Below, piece after piece: positions 1-5,842 of a stretch of DNA of 8,298 nt. The notes under the pieces were generated by a model. It searched no databases. It was not told the DNA's origin and worked only from the letters and a program-made list of their open reading frames with translations. Position 1 is the first letter of the stretch. Every line of letters begins with the position of its first letter. Origin of the DNA: JBDSTZ01 sp039927975 (GTDB lineage: Bacteria; Pseudomonadota; Gammaproteobacteria; Burkholderiales; Burkholderiaceae_D); the NCBI GenBank assembly GCA_039927975.1, contig JBDSTZ010000181.1, positions 1 to 8,298 of the forward strand, written 5' to 3'. A program made the position numbers and the translations under genes.

Positions 1-487
1 TGTTGTAGGGCGTCACCAGGATCAGCCGGGCCGCCGGGCGCTCGCTGGCCAGCCGCACGGCGACGCCAGTGCCCAGGCTGCGGCCCATCACCGTGATCTC
101 CGCGTGCTCGGCATGCACCTTGTCGAACAACACCTTCGCGTCGGCGTGCAAGGCCCGCTCGGACGGCGCGCCGATGCTGCCGCCGTAGCCGCGGTAATGC
201 ATCAGGTAAATCGCGACATCCGGCAAGGCCGCCGAGAAGGCGGCCAGGTTGGCCGAGACATCCTCCGCGTTGCCGCCAAAATAGATCAGCGCCTTCGGTC
301 CGGCACGCGGCCGCACCGAGACCGCCAGGGTCGCGCCCTGCACCGGCAGGCGCAGCACGCTGGCGGCGTCGCCATGACGCCGCTCGACCGGGAAGTAGAT
401 CAGCGCGCGCTGGAAGACGAAGAGCGCCAGGCACACGCCGGCGTACAGCACCAAGGCAATGGTCACAGTCACGCTGAGCAGGCGCAT
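1..487 (-). CDS. alpha/beta hydrolase, membrane-anchored (partial, 3' end outside window)
   Basis: Reading leftwards from the ATG at 487-485, 162 codons are visible before the window edge cuts the gene. Residues 1-27 are hydrophobic and look like an uncleaved N-terminal membrane anchor or signal. The rest has alpha/beta-hydrolase marks: a strand with IYFGGNAED (68-76, oxyanion-loop region), YRGYGGSIGAPSE (98-110) and the nucleophile elbow GRSLGTG (135-141), which makes Ser137 the catalytic nucleophile. The Asp and His of the triad would lie in the missing C-terminal half. This arrangement is typical of BEM46/YfhR-like or serine aminopeptidase S33-type hydrolases, which are usually about 260-300 residues long. 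The substrate cannot be told from sequence. The gene is divergent from prsT and is probably an unrelated neighbour. No strong Shine-Dalgarno is seen; the start is supported by the hydrophobic N terminus that follows it. Confidence 0.88.
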   Translation of the reverse strand, partial: MRLLSVTVTIALVLYAGVCLALFVFQRALIYFPVERRHGDAASVLRLPVQGATLAVSVRPRAGPKALIYFGGNAEDVSANLAAFSAALPDVAIYLMHYRGYGGSIGAPSERALHADAKVLFDKVHAEHAEITVMGRSLGTGVAVRLASERPAARLILVTPYN

Positions 488-711
488 TGGCGGCGGGTTC
501 CCGATGATGTGTCGCCGGCGGCGACGAGGCCCCAGTGTAATCGAGCGCGCCGCCGCCTGCCCGCGCGCCGTCTAAGCCGGCGGGCAACATTGTGCCGATT
601 CATGCGGTTTCGGGGCATTCCATAAGGTATGATTACCAACTAAGAAATGCTCAGCAATTAACATTGCCGCCGCCTGCGGGCGTTGCGGCGTCCATACAAG
701 GAATCCACGCC
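488..711. other. divergent intergenic region between the hydrolase and prsT
   Basis: This GC-rich 224-bp spacer separates divergent starts. It holds a perfect hairpin, GTCGCC-GGC-GGCGAC (511-525), in the hydrolase leader. A TATGAT hexamer at 628-633 is the best -10-like element for prsT, but it has no convincing -35 partner. A GC-rich inverted repeat, CGCCGC/GCGGCG (668-673 and 685-690), could fold in the prsT leader. The AAGGAA at 698-703 is a good Shine-Dalgarno 8 nt before the prsT ATG. No sigma-54 element of acceptable quality was found here. No small gene is evident. Confidence 0.5.
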
Positions 712-3492
712 ATGCCGTCTCGCGTCACCCAGCGCTCCCTGCGCGCCTCCGTCATCCTGACCACCCTGCTGCTCGGGGCCGGACTGAGCGGGTGCGAGCG
801 CACCCAGACCGGCGAATCGCTGATGGCCGAGGCGCAAGCCTATGAAGCCAAGGGCGACAACAAGGCCGCCCTGATCCAGTTGAAAAACGCCGCCGCCAAG
901 TTTCCCGATGACGCCGCCGTGCGCTACAAACTGGCCTTGCTGTACAACCAGACCGGCGATTACGACTCGGCCGAAAAGGAAGTGCGCAAGGCGCTCAGCC
1001 TCGGCTACGACTATGCCGCCGCCGCCCCCGAACTGGCCAAGGCCCTGCTCAACCAGGGCAAGCCCAAGCGCGCGCTCGACGACACCGAGGCGATGCTGGG
1101 CGGCGCCGGCGCGGCCCTGCTGGCCGTCCGCGGCGACGCGTATTTCGACCTGACCGAGATCGACAAGGCCAAGGCGTCCTACCAGCAGGCGCTGGCGGCC
1201 GACGCCACCTTCCCGGGCGGCCTGATCGGCATGGCCAAGGTGGCCTACCGTGGCAATGACACGGCCACCGCCAATCAACTGATGGAACGCGCGGTCGGCG
1301 CCAATCCGAAGGTGGCGGCGGTCTGGTTCTACCAGGGCTCGCTGCTGGCCGCGCAAGGCAAGCGCGAGGCGGCGCTGGCCGCCTACAACAAGGCGATCGC
1401 GCTGCAGCCGGACCATCTGCACGCGCTCATCGAGCGCGCCCACATGGAAATCGAAGCCGCCAAGTTCGAGCCGGCCAAGGCCGACATCGACGCGGCCAAG
1501 AAGGTCGCGCCCGGGTCGATCACGGTGATGTACAGCCAGGCCCTGCTCGACTTCAAGCAGCGCAAATACGCGGAAGCGAAGGAATCGCTGCTCAAGGTCT
1601 TGCGGGTGGCGCCGGAGCATATGCCGTCGGTGCTGCTGGCCGGCGCGGTGGAACTCAATCTCGGCGAACTCGAGCAGGCCGGCAAGCATGTCAAGACCGT
1701 CCTCGAGAAGTTTCCGAACGACGACTATGCGCGCAAATTGCTGGCCGAGATAGAACTGCGCAACGCCCAGCCGGCCGGCGCCGCCACCGCGCTGGCGCCC
1801 CTGCTCAAGGACGGCAGCACCGACCGCCAGGCGCTGGCGCTGGCCGGACATTCCTCGCTTGCCGGCAACGATTACGACAAGGCCAGCGGCTACTTCAACC
1901 AGGCCAGCGCGCTCGATCCGAAGAGTCCCGAGCTGCACACCTCGCTCGGCCTGGCGCTGCTCGGCAAGGGCGACACCGCCAAGGGCATCAGCGAACTGGA
2001 GGCGGCGGTCGCGCTCAATCCCGCCTCGGCCGCCAGCGGCATGGCCCTGATCCAGTCGGAAATGGGCTTGAAGCACTACGACAAGGCGCTCGCCGCCGCC
2101 CAGGCGCTCGACCAGCGCCTGCCGAAGAACAGCGAACTGCTCAACACCATCGGCGCCATCTACCTGGCCAAGAAGGATCTGCCGAACGCCCGCGGCTACT
2201 TCGAGAAATCGGCCGCGCTCAAGGCCGACAATTTGCCGCCGGTGCTGAACCTGGCGCAGATCGAGATGCGGGCGCGCAAGCCGGAGGCCGCCGCCAAGCT
2301 GGTGCAAGGCTTCATCGACCACAATCCGAAGAGCGCGCCGGCGATGCAGGCGATGGCCGAAATCGCCTTCGCCGGTGGCCATCCCGATCAGGCCGCCGCG
2401 TGGCTGGAAAAAGGCATGGCCGCCGATCCCGGTTCGCCGGGCGCCGCCCTGCAACTGGGCAATATGTATCTGGCGACGGCGCAGGCGCCCAAGGGCTTGG
2501 TGCTGGCCCGCAAGCTGCAGGCCAACCATCCGGCCAACGCGGACGTGCTCGACCTGCTCGGCCGCGCCCAGGTGGAAAACAAGGACATGGACGGCGCGCT
2601 GGAAACGTACAGCAAGCTGGTCGGCATGCTGCCGAAGTCGGCGCCGGCCCATGTGCGGCTGGCGCGGGTTCACATGGCGCTCAAGAACGAGGCTGGCGCC
2701 GCCGCCGACCTCCAGCGCGCCGTCGCGCTGCAGCCCGACTACATTCCGGCGCGCGTGGCGCAGGCCGAGATGGCGATCGCCAAGGGCCGCAGCGCCGACG
2801 CGCTGGCCATCATCCGCCAGGTCCAGAAACTGGACCCGAAACTGCCGGCCCCGTATGTGTTCGAGGGCGACATCCAGATCCAGGCCAGGCATCCGGAACT
2901 GGCCTTGCCGGCCTACGACAAGGCGCTCGCGCTCACGCCCAACCCGGGCTTGATGGTGCGCGTGCTGAACGCCATGAAGTCGCTCGGCAAGACCAAGGAG
3001 GCCGACGCCCGGCTGCAGCAATGGCGCCACGACTATCCGAACGACCTGGTGCTGGCGACCTACGCCGCCAACGAGCTGATCGAAGCGAAGCAGTACAAGC
3101 CGGCCGCCGAACTGATGCGCGGCATTCTCAAGAAGGCGCCGGGCAGCGTGATGCTGCTCAACAACCTGGCCTGGGTCTATCAGCAGGACAAGGATCCGCG
3201 CGCGCTGGAAACGGCCGAGGCGGCCTACAAGCTCAATCCCGAGAATCCGAATTCGGCCGACACGCTCGGCTGGCTGCTGGTCGAGCAAGGCGGCACCGCG
3301 CGCGCCCTGCCGCTGCTGCAAAAGGCGGTCGCCCAGGCGCCCGCCCGGACCGGCTACCGCTACCACCTGGCGGTGGCGCTGAGCAAGTCGGGCGACAAGG
3401 CCGGCGCCCGCAAGGAAATCGAGAAGCTGCTGGCGGAAAACAAGAGCTTCCCCCAGCAGGACGACGCCAAAACCTTGCTCAAGACGCTGTGA
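712..3492 (+). CDS. prsT: PEP-CTERM/exosortase system TPR-repeat lipoprotein PrsT
   Basis: This is a 926-residue protein built almost wholly of tetratricopeptide repeats. Residues 1-28 form a lipoprotein signal: an Arg-bearing n-region, a hydrophobic stretch VILTTLLLGAG and the lipobox LSGC with Cys28 as lipidation site. The residue after Cys is Glu, not Asp, so by the E. coli Lol rule outer-membrane placement is expected (inference). From residue 35 onward, roughly 34-residue helical repeats with recurring A, G, Y and P positions run nearly to the end. The C-terminal block LNNLAW (816-821), DTLGWLL and YRYHLAVAL is characteristic of PrsT. The length matches the family (about 920-930). PrsT is thought to act as a scaffold in exopolysaccharide export and PEP-CTERM protein handling; its exact role is not established. 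The ATG at 712 is chosen because AAGGAA lies 8 nt upstream and the signal peptide starts there; an in-frame ATG at 592 would bury the lipobox. The gene heads a three-gene unit, with the next ATG 2 nt past its stop. prsK and prsR are not beside it. Confidence 0.93.
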   Translation: MPSRVTQRSLRASVILTTLLLGAGLSGCERTQTGESLMAEAQAYEAKGDNKAALIQLKNAAAKFPDDAAVRYKLALLYNQTGDYDSAEKEVRKALSLGYDYAAAAPELAKALLNQGKPKRALDDTEAMLGGAGAALLAVRGDAYFDLTEIDKAKASYQQALAADATFPGGLIGMAKVAYRGNDTATANQLMERAVGANPKVAAVWFYQGSLLAAQGKREAALAAYNKAIALQPDHLHALIERAHMEIEAAKFEPAKADIDAAKKVAPGSITVMYSQALLDFKQRKYAEAKESLLKVLRVAPEHMPSVLLAGAVELNLGELEQAGKHVKTVLEKFPNDDYARKLLAEIELRNAQPAGAATALAPLLKDGSTDRQALALAGHSSLAGNDYDKASGYFNQASALDPKSPELHTSLGLALLGKGDTAKGISELEAAVALNPASAASGMALIQSEMGLKHYDKALAAAQALDQRLPKNSELLNTIGAIYLAKKDLPNARGYFEKSAALKADNLPPVLNLAQIEMRARKPEAAAKLVQGFIDHNPKSAPAMQAMAEIAFAGGHPDQAAAWLEKGMAADPGSPGAALQLGNMYLATAQAPKGLVLARKLQANHPANADVLDLLGRAQVENKDMDGALETYSKLVGMLPKSAPAHVRLARVHMALKNEAGAAADLQRAVALQPDYIPARVAQAEMAIAKGRSADALAIIRQVQKLDPKLPAPYVFEGDIQIQARHPELALPAYDKALALTPNPGLMVRVLNAMKSLGKTKEADARLQQWRHDYPNDLVLATYAANELIEAKQYKPAAELMRGILKKAPGSVMLLNNLAWVYQQDKDPRALETAEAAYKLNPENPNSADTLGWLLVEQGGTARALPLLQKAVAQAPARTGYRYHLAVALSKSGDKAGARKEIEKLLAENKSFPQQDDAKTLLKTL

Positions 3493-3494
3493 CC

Positions 3495-4370
3495 ATGGCC
3501 AGCGCATTCGACTACGACACCGCGTTTTCACGCAATATCGGCTGGGTCACGCCCGAGGAACAGCAACAGTTGCGCCACAAGCGGGTGGCGATCGCCGGCG
3601 GCGGCGGGGTCGGCGGGGTCCACCTGCTGACGCTGGCGCGGCTGGGGGTGGCCAAGTTCCATATCGCCGACTTCGACACCTTCGACGTGGCCAACTTCAA
3701 CCGCCAGGTCGGCGCCAACATGGCCACGCTGGGCGCGCCCAAGGCGGCCACCCTGGCCGAGATGGCGCGCCAGATCAATCCCGAGATCGAGATTGAAATC
3801 TATCCGGAAGGCATCAATCCCGGTAATCTGGACGCCTTTTTCACCGGCGTCGACCTGTACGTCGACGCGCTCGACTTTTTCGCCTTCGCGATCCGCCAGC
3901 AAACCTTCGCCAAGTGCGCCGAACTGGGCATTCCCGCGACCACCGTGGCGCCGCTCGGGATGGGCGCCGCCCTGCTCAATTTCATGCCGGGCAAGATGAC
4001 GTTCGAGGAATACTTCCAGTGGGGCGACCTGCCCGAGCTGGACAAGGCGGTGCGCTTCGTGGTCGGGCTGGCCCCGGCCGGGCTGCACCGGCGCTACCTG
4101 ATGGTGCCGTCGGCGGTCAGTTTTTCGCAGCGCCGCGGGCCGTCGACCATCATGGCGTGCCAGCTGTGCGCGGGGGTGGCCGGGGCCGAGGCGCTCAAAA
4201 TCCTGCTCGGCCGCGGCGAGGTCCGCGCGGCGCCCTACGGCATGCAGTTCGACGCCTACCGCAACCGCATGGCGCTGACCTGGCGTCCGTTCGGCAATCG
4301 CAATCCGCTGCACCGGCTGGCGATCGCCATTGGCAAGCGGCAACTAAGTGGACAGGCGGTGCAGGCATGA
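3495..4370 (+). CDS. ThiF/MoeB/HesA-family E1-like adenylyltransferase
   Basis: This 291-residue protein has the E1 superfamily Rossmann fold. The ATP-binding Gly-rich loop is AGGGGVGG (34-41), then IADFDTFDVANFNRQ (57-71) carries the acidic ribose-contacting residue and the N-x-x-R-Q signature. The later strand LYVDALDFFAF (121-131) holds the conserved Asp, followed by Arg134. Family members adenylate the C-terminal glycine of a ubiquitin-like protein (ThiS, MoaD) or another carboxylate; no such partner is in the window. The Zn-binding pattern is incomplete: only one CxxC is seen (Cys222/Cys225), while MoeB-type enzymes use two pairs. Cys141 is the only other cysteine, so a classical catalytic Cys is uncertain. 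The ATG lies 2 nt after the prsT stop without a clear Shine-Dalgarno, which suggests translational coupling. The stop overlaps the next start (ATGA). An open frame continues upstream inside prsT but is a shadow. Family confident; substrate unknown. Mycobacterial Rv1355c (MoeY) carries similar E1 and nitroreductase domains in one chain. Confidence 0.88.
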   Translation: MASAFDYDTAFSRNIGWVTPEEQQQLRHKRVAIAGGGGVGGVHLLTLARLGVAKFHIADFDTFDVANFNRQVGANMATLGAPKAATLAEMARQINPEIEIEIYPEGINPGNLDAFFTGVDLYVDALDFFAFAIRQQTFAKCAELGIPATTVAPLGMGAALLNFMPGKMTFEEYFQWGDLPELDKAVRFVVGLAPAGLHRRYLMVPSAVSFSQRRGPSTIMACQLCAGVAGAEALKILLGRGEVRAAPYGMQFDAYRNRMALTWRPFGNRNPLHRLAIAIGKRQLSGQAVQA

Positions 4371-5431
4371 AAGCGGCAAGCGTGATCGAACAAATCCTCG
4401 AACTGGCGCGCTGGGCGCCCAGCGGCGACAACACCCAGGTCTGGCAATTCGAGATCCTCGGCCCGGACTTGCTGGTGGTGCACGGCCACGACACGCGCGA
4501 ACACTGTGTCTACGACATTGGCGGCCATCCGAGCCAGGTGTCGCATGGGGCGCTGCTGGAGACCATCGCCATTGCCGCCAGCGAACACGGCTTGCGCGCC
4601 GAGACGACGCGCCGCGCCGGCAGCGCCGACACGCATCCTGAATACGAGGTCAGGCTGGTGGCCGACCCGGCGATCGTCGCCAGTCCGCTGGTCAAGGTCA
4701 TCACCACCCGCAGCGTGCAGCGCCGGCCGATGAGCGCGCGGGCGCTCACGGCCGATGAGAAGGCCCAGCTCGAAGCGGCCGCCGGGCCCGCATACCGCGT
4801 GCAGTGGATCGAAGGCTTCGGACCCAAATTCCAGGCTGCGCGGCTGATGTTCGCGAACGCCAAACTGCGCCTGACAATGCCGGAGGCCTACGAGACCCAT
4901 CGCCGCGTGATCGAATGGAATACCAGCCACAGCACCGACCGCATCCCCGACCAGGCGCTCGGGGTCGACCCCGGCACCCTCAAATTGATGAAGTGGGCGA
5001 TGGTCAGTTGGGATCGGCTGGCGACGATGAACAAACTGATGGGCACCTGGGCGCCGCGGCTGCAGATGGACCTGGTGCCGGGCCTGGCCTGCGCCGCCCA
5101 TTTCGTACTCAAGAGCAACACCGCGCCGCAGACCATCGACGACTATGTCGAGGCCGGCCGCGCGGTCCAGCGCGTCTGGCTGACCGCCACCCTGCTCGGC
5201 CTGCAGCTGCAGCCGGAAATGACGCCCTTGATCTTCGCCGCCTATGTTGCCAAGCAACAGCGCTTTTCCCGCATCGACCACTTACAGGACGACGCCAAGG
5301 CGTTGCAGGGCAAGCTGGCGAGCGTGCTCGGCGATGGGCCCGGCCACCCGGTATTCATGGCCCGGCTCGGCGAAGGCGCGGCGGCGCGCGCCCGCTCGAC
5401 CCGCAAACCACTGGCGGCGCTGATGAAATAG
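4367..5431 (+). CDS. nitroreductase-like flavoprotein (E1-associated type)
   Basis: This 354-residue protein starts with MKAASVIEQILELARWAPSG. The segment ARWAPSGDNTQVWQF (14-28) matches the R-x-APS-x-x-N-x-Q-x-W FMN-contacting motif at the N terminus of nitroreductase-fold proteins. TTRSVQRRPMS (113-123) resembles the second R-x-S-x-R-x-F-type FMN phosphate motif. GLQLQPEMTP (278-287) fits the late 'G-x-x-x-x-P' strand of the fold. It is longer than stand-alone NfsB-like enzymes (about 200-220 residues), with an insertion around 165-260 that could cap the active site. This resembles the Rv3131/Rv1355c-type group more than classical nitroreductases. Members perform FMN-dependent hydride transfer; the substrate here is unknown. 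The start overlaps the E1-like stop by 4 nt (ATGA), so both proteins are probably made together and may act on the same compound. No signal peptide is seen, so it is cytosolic. The stop is followed after 17 nt by a tandem repeat array. Confidence 0.82.
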   Translation: MKAASVIEQILELARWAPSGDNTQVWQFEILGPDLLVVHGHDTREHCVYDIGGHPSQVSHGALLETIAIAASEHGLRAETTRRAGSADTHPEYEVRLVADPAIVASPLVKVITTRSVQRRPMSARALTADEKAQLEAAAGPAYRVQWIEGFGPKFQAARLMFANAKLRLTMPEAYETHRRVIEWNTSHSTDRIPDQALGVDPGTLKLMKWAMVSWDRLATMNKLMGTWAPRLQMDLVPGLACAAHFVLKSNTAPQTIDDYVEAGRAVQRVWLTATLLGLQLQPEMTPLIFAAYVAKQQRFSRIDHLQDDAKALQGKLASVLGDGPGHPVFMARLGEGAAARARSTRKPLAALMK

Positions 5432-5448
5432 GCCGCGCGGCGGATGCT

Positions 5449-5592
5449 CCTGTTTCGCCCGGTTTGCCTGTTTCGCCCGGTTTGCCTGTTTCGCCCGAGT
5501 TGCCGGTTTCACCCGATTTGCCGGTTTCACCCGATTCGCCGGTTTCACCCGATTCGCCTGTTTCGCCCTATTCGCCTGAGGCACGCGATTTG
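5449..5592 (+). repeat. 18-bp tandem repeat array, eight units (minisatellite)
   Basis: Eight contiguous 18-bp units start at 5449, 5467, 5485, 5503, 5521, 5539, 5557 and 5575. Units 1 and 2 are identical (CCTGTTTCGCCCGGTTTG). Units 4-6 form a second type (CCGGTTTCACCCGAT then TTG or TCG), with units 5 and 6 identical. Unit 7 returns to the first type and unit 8 is degenerate. The order A-A-A-B-B-B-A suggests block duplication. In the frame beginning at 5449 the units read P-V-S-P-x-x, and two of the six variable positions (3 and 9) are silent changes, but no start codon or ribosome site supports a gene. The array begins 17 nt after the nitroreductase-like stop. Confidence 0.92.
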
Positions 5593-5607
5593 CCGGCTCC
5601 ACCACCG

Positions 5608-5657
5608 GCGCGATTTGGCGGTTCCACGGCCCGCGCGATTTGGCGGTTCCACGGCCC
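5608..5657 (+). repeat. 25-bp direct repeat, two copies
   Basis: Two adjacent identical 25-bp copies, 5608-5632 and 5633-5657, begin GCGCGATTTGGCGGTTCCAC and end GGCCC. The first six bases of a third copy (GCGCGA) follow at 5658-5663. It lies 15 bp after the 18-bp array and differs from it in sequence and period, so it is a separate duplication. Confidence 0.9.
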
Positions 5658-5791
5658 GCGCGACGGGCGTGATTCACGTCACTGTCCTGCTGGCCGCACC
5701 AGCCGAATCAGCCGATTAGGCCGCATAGTCTGATCGGGCGCTGAATTCGTAAAGACCGTTGGGCCCGTTGGCCCGATTCGACTTCCCCGTA

Positions 5792-5819
5792 TTGTTGAGC
5801 TGTCGGTTTTTCTTACAGT
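5792..5819 (+). promoter_or_regulatory. possible sigma-70-type promoter for the glycosyltransferase
   Basis: TTGTTG (5792-5797), a 16-bp spacer and TACAGT (5814-5819) make a modest -35/-10 pair in the AT-rich stretch just before the gene. An alternative pair is TTGAGC (5795-5800) with GTTAAA (5818-5823). Both match the consensus only partly, and the -10 overlaps the repeated motif at 5801-5819. Confidence 0.28.
5801..5819 (+). promoter_or_regulatory. copy 1 of TGTCG-N3-TTTCTTACAGT motif (candidate activator site)
   Basis: TGTCG, three bases, then TTTCTTACAGT ends 23 bp before the glycosyltransferase ATG. The same 16 defined bases with the same spacing recur at 7088-7106 before the PEP-CTERM gene. 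The motif contains the dyad TGT-N11-ACA, a form common for dimeric regulators of the NtrC type. No -24/-12 promoter was found close downstream of this copy, so its mode of action is unclear. Confidence 0.5.
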
Positions 5820-5842
5820 TAAAGAAACCTTTATTTCAATTT

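Larger units (their letters stand above)
5432..5842. other. 411-bp intergenic region with repeats and AT-rich leader
   Basis: No convincing gene lies between the nitroreductase-like stop and the glycosyltransferase. The first third is an 18-bp tandem array (5449-5592), then a 25-bp direct duplication (5608-5657). From about 5660 to 5790 the sequence is unremarkable apart from a short local duplication, CCGTTGGgCCCGTTGGCCC, around 5757-5773. From 5790 to 5842 it turns sharply AT-rich and holds the promoter/leader of the glycosyltransferase. No intrinsic terminator was found after the three-gene unit. Several frames stay open across the repeats only because the repeat unit lacks stops in them. 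Confidence 0.7.

Noticed and set aside
510..526. TGTCG-N7-CGACG dyad resembling the motif at 5801 and 7088
   Set aside because: It lacks the TTTCTTACAGT half and can be explained by the GC-rich hairpin 511-525; no matching promoter lies downstream.
581..596. Sigma-54-like sequence before prsT (CGGGCAACATTGTGCC)
   Set aside because: At the required GG/GC spacing most other consensus positions fail, and the better-looking alignment is one base short.
104..625. Plus-strand open frame over the hydrolase
   Set aside because: The minus strand here has clear alpha/beta-hydrolase motifs (GRSLGTG, YRGYGGS); the plus frame has none.
592..711. Upstream in-frame ATG extending prsT by 40 residues
   Set aside because: The extension would place the lipoprotein signal internally and has no ribosome site, while ATG 712 has AAGGAA at 8 nt and a proper signal peptide.
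2400..3494. Long N-terminal extension of the E1-like frame inside prsT
   Set aside because: The translation is low-complexity Ala/Gly/Arg. The E1 fold begins just after ATG 3495, which follows the prsT stop by 2 nt.
658..3531. Very long open frame on the minus strand opposite prsT
   Set aside because: It is a shadow of high-GC codon bias. The translation is Arg/Gly/Leu-rich without domain logic, and the plus strand encodes a full-length PrsT.
5449..5592. CRISPR array
   Set aside because: The units abut with no spacers and are only 18 bp, so this is a tandem repeat.
5444..5719. 91-codon ATG frame giving Cys-rich hexapeptide repeats
   Set aside because: No Shine-Dalgarno is present, most changes between units are non-silent in this frame, and other frames are equally open. 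It is kept only as a speculative note under the minisatellite.
5759..5842. Upstream ATG for the glycosyltransferase
   Set aside because: The added 28 residues come from the AT-rich promoter/leader and overlap the duplicated regulatory motif. The GT-B fold starts at about residue 9 of the chosen form.
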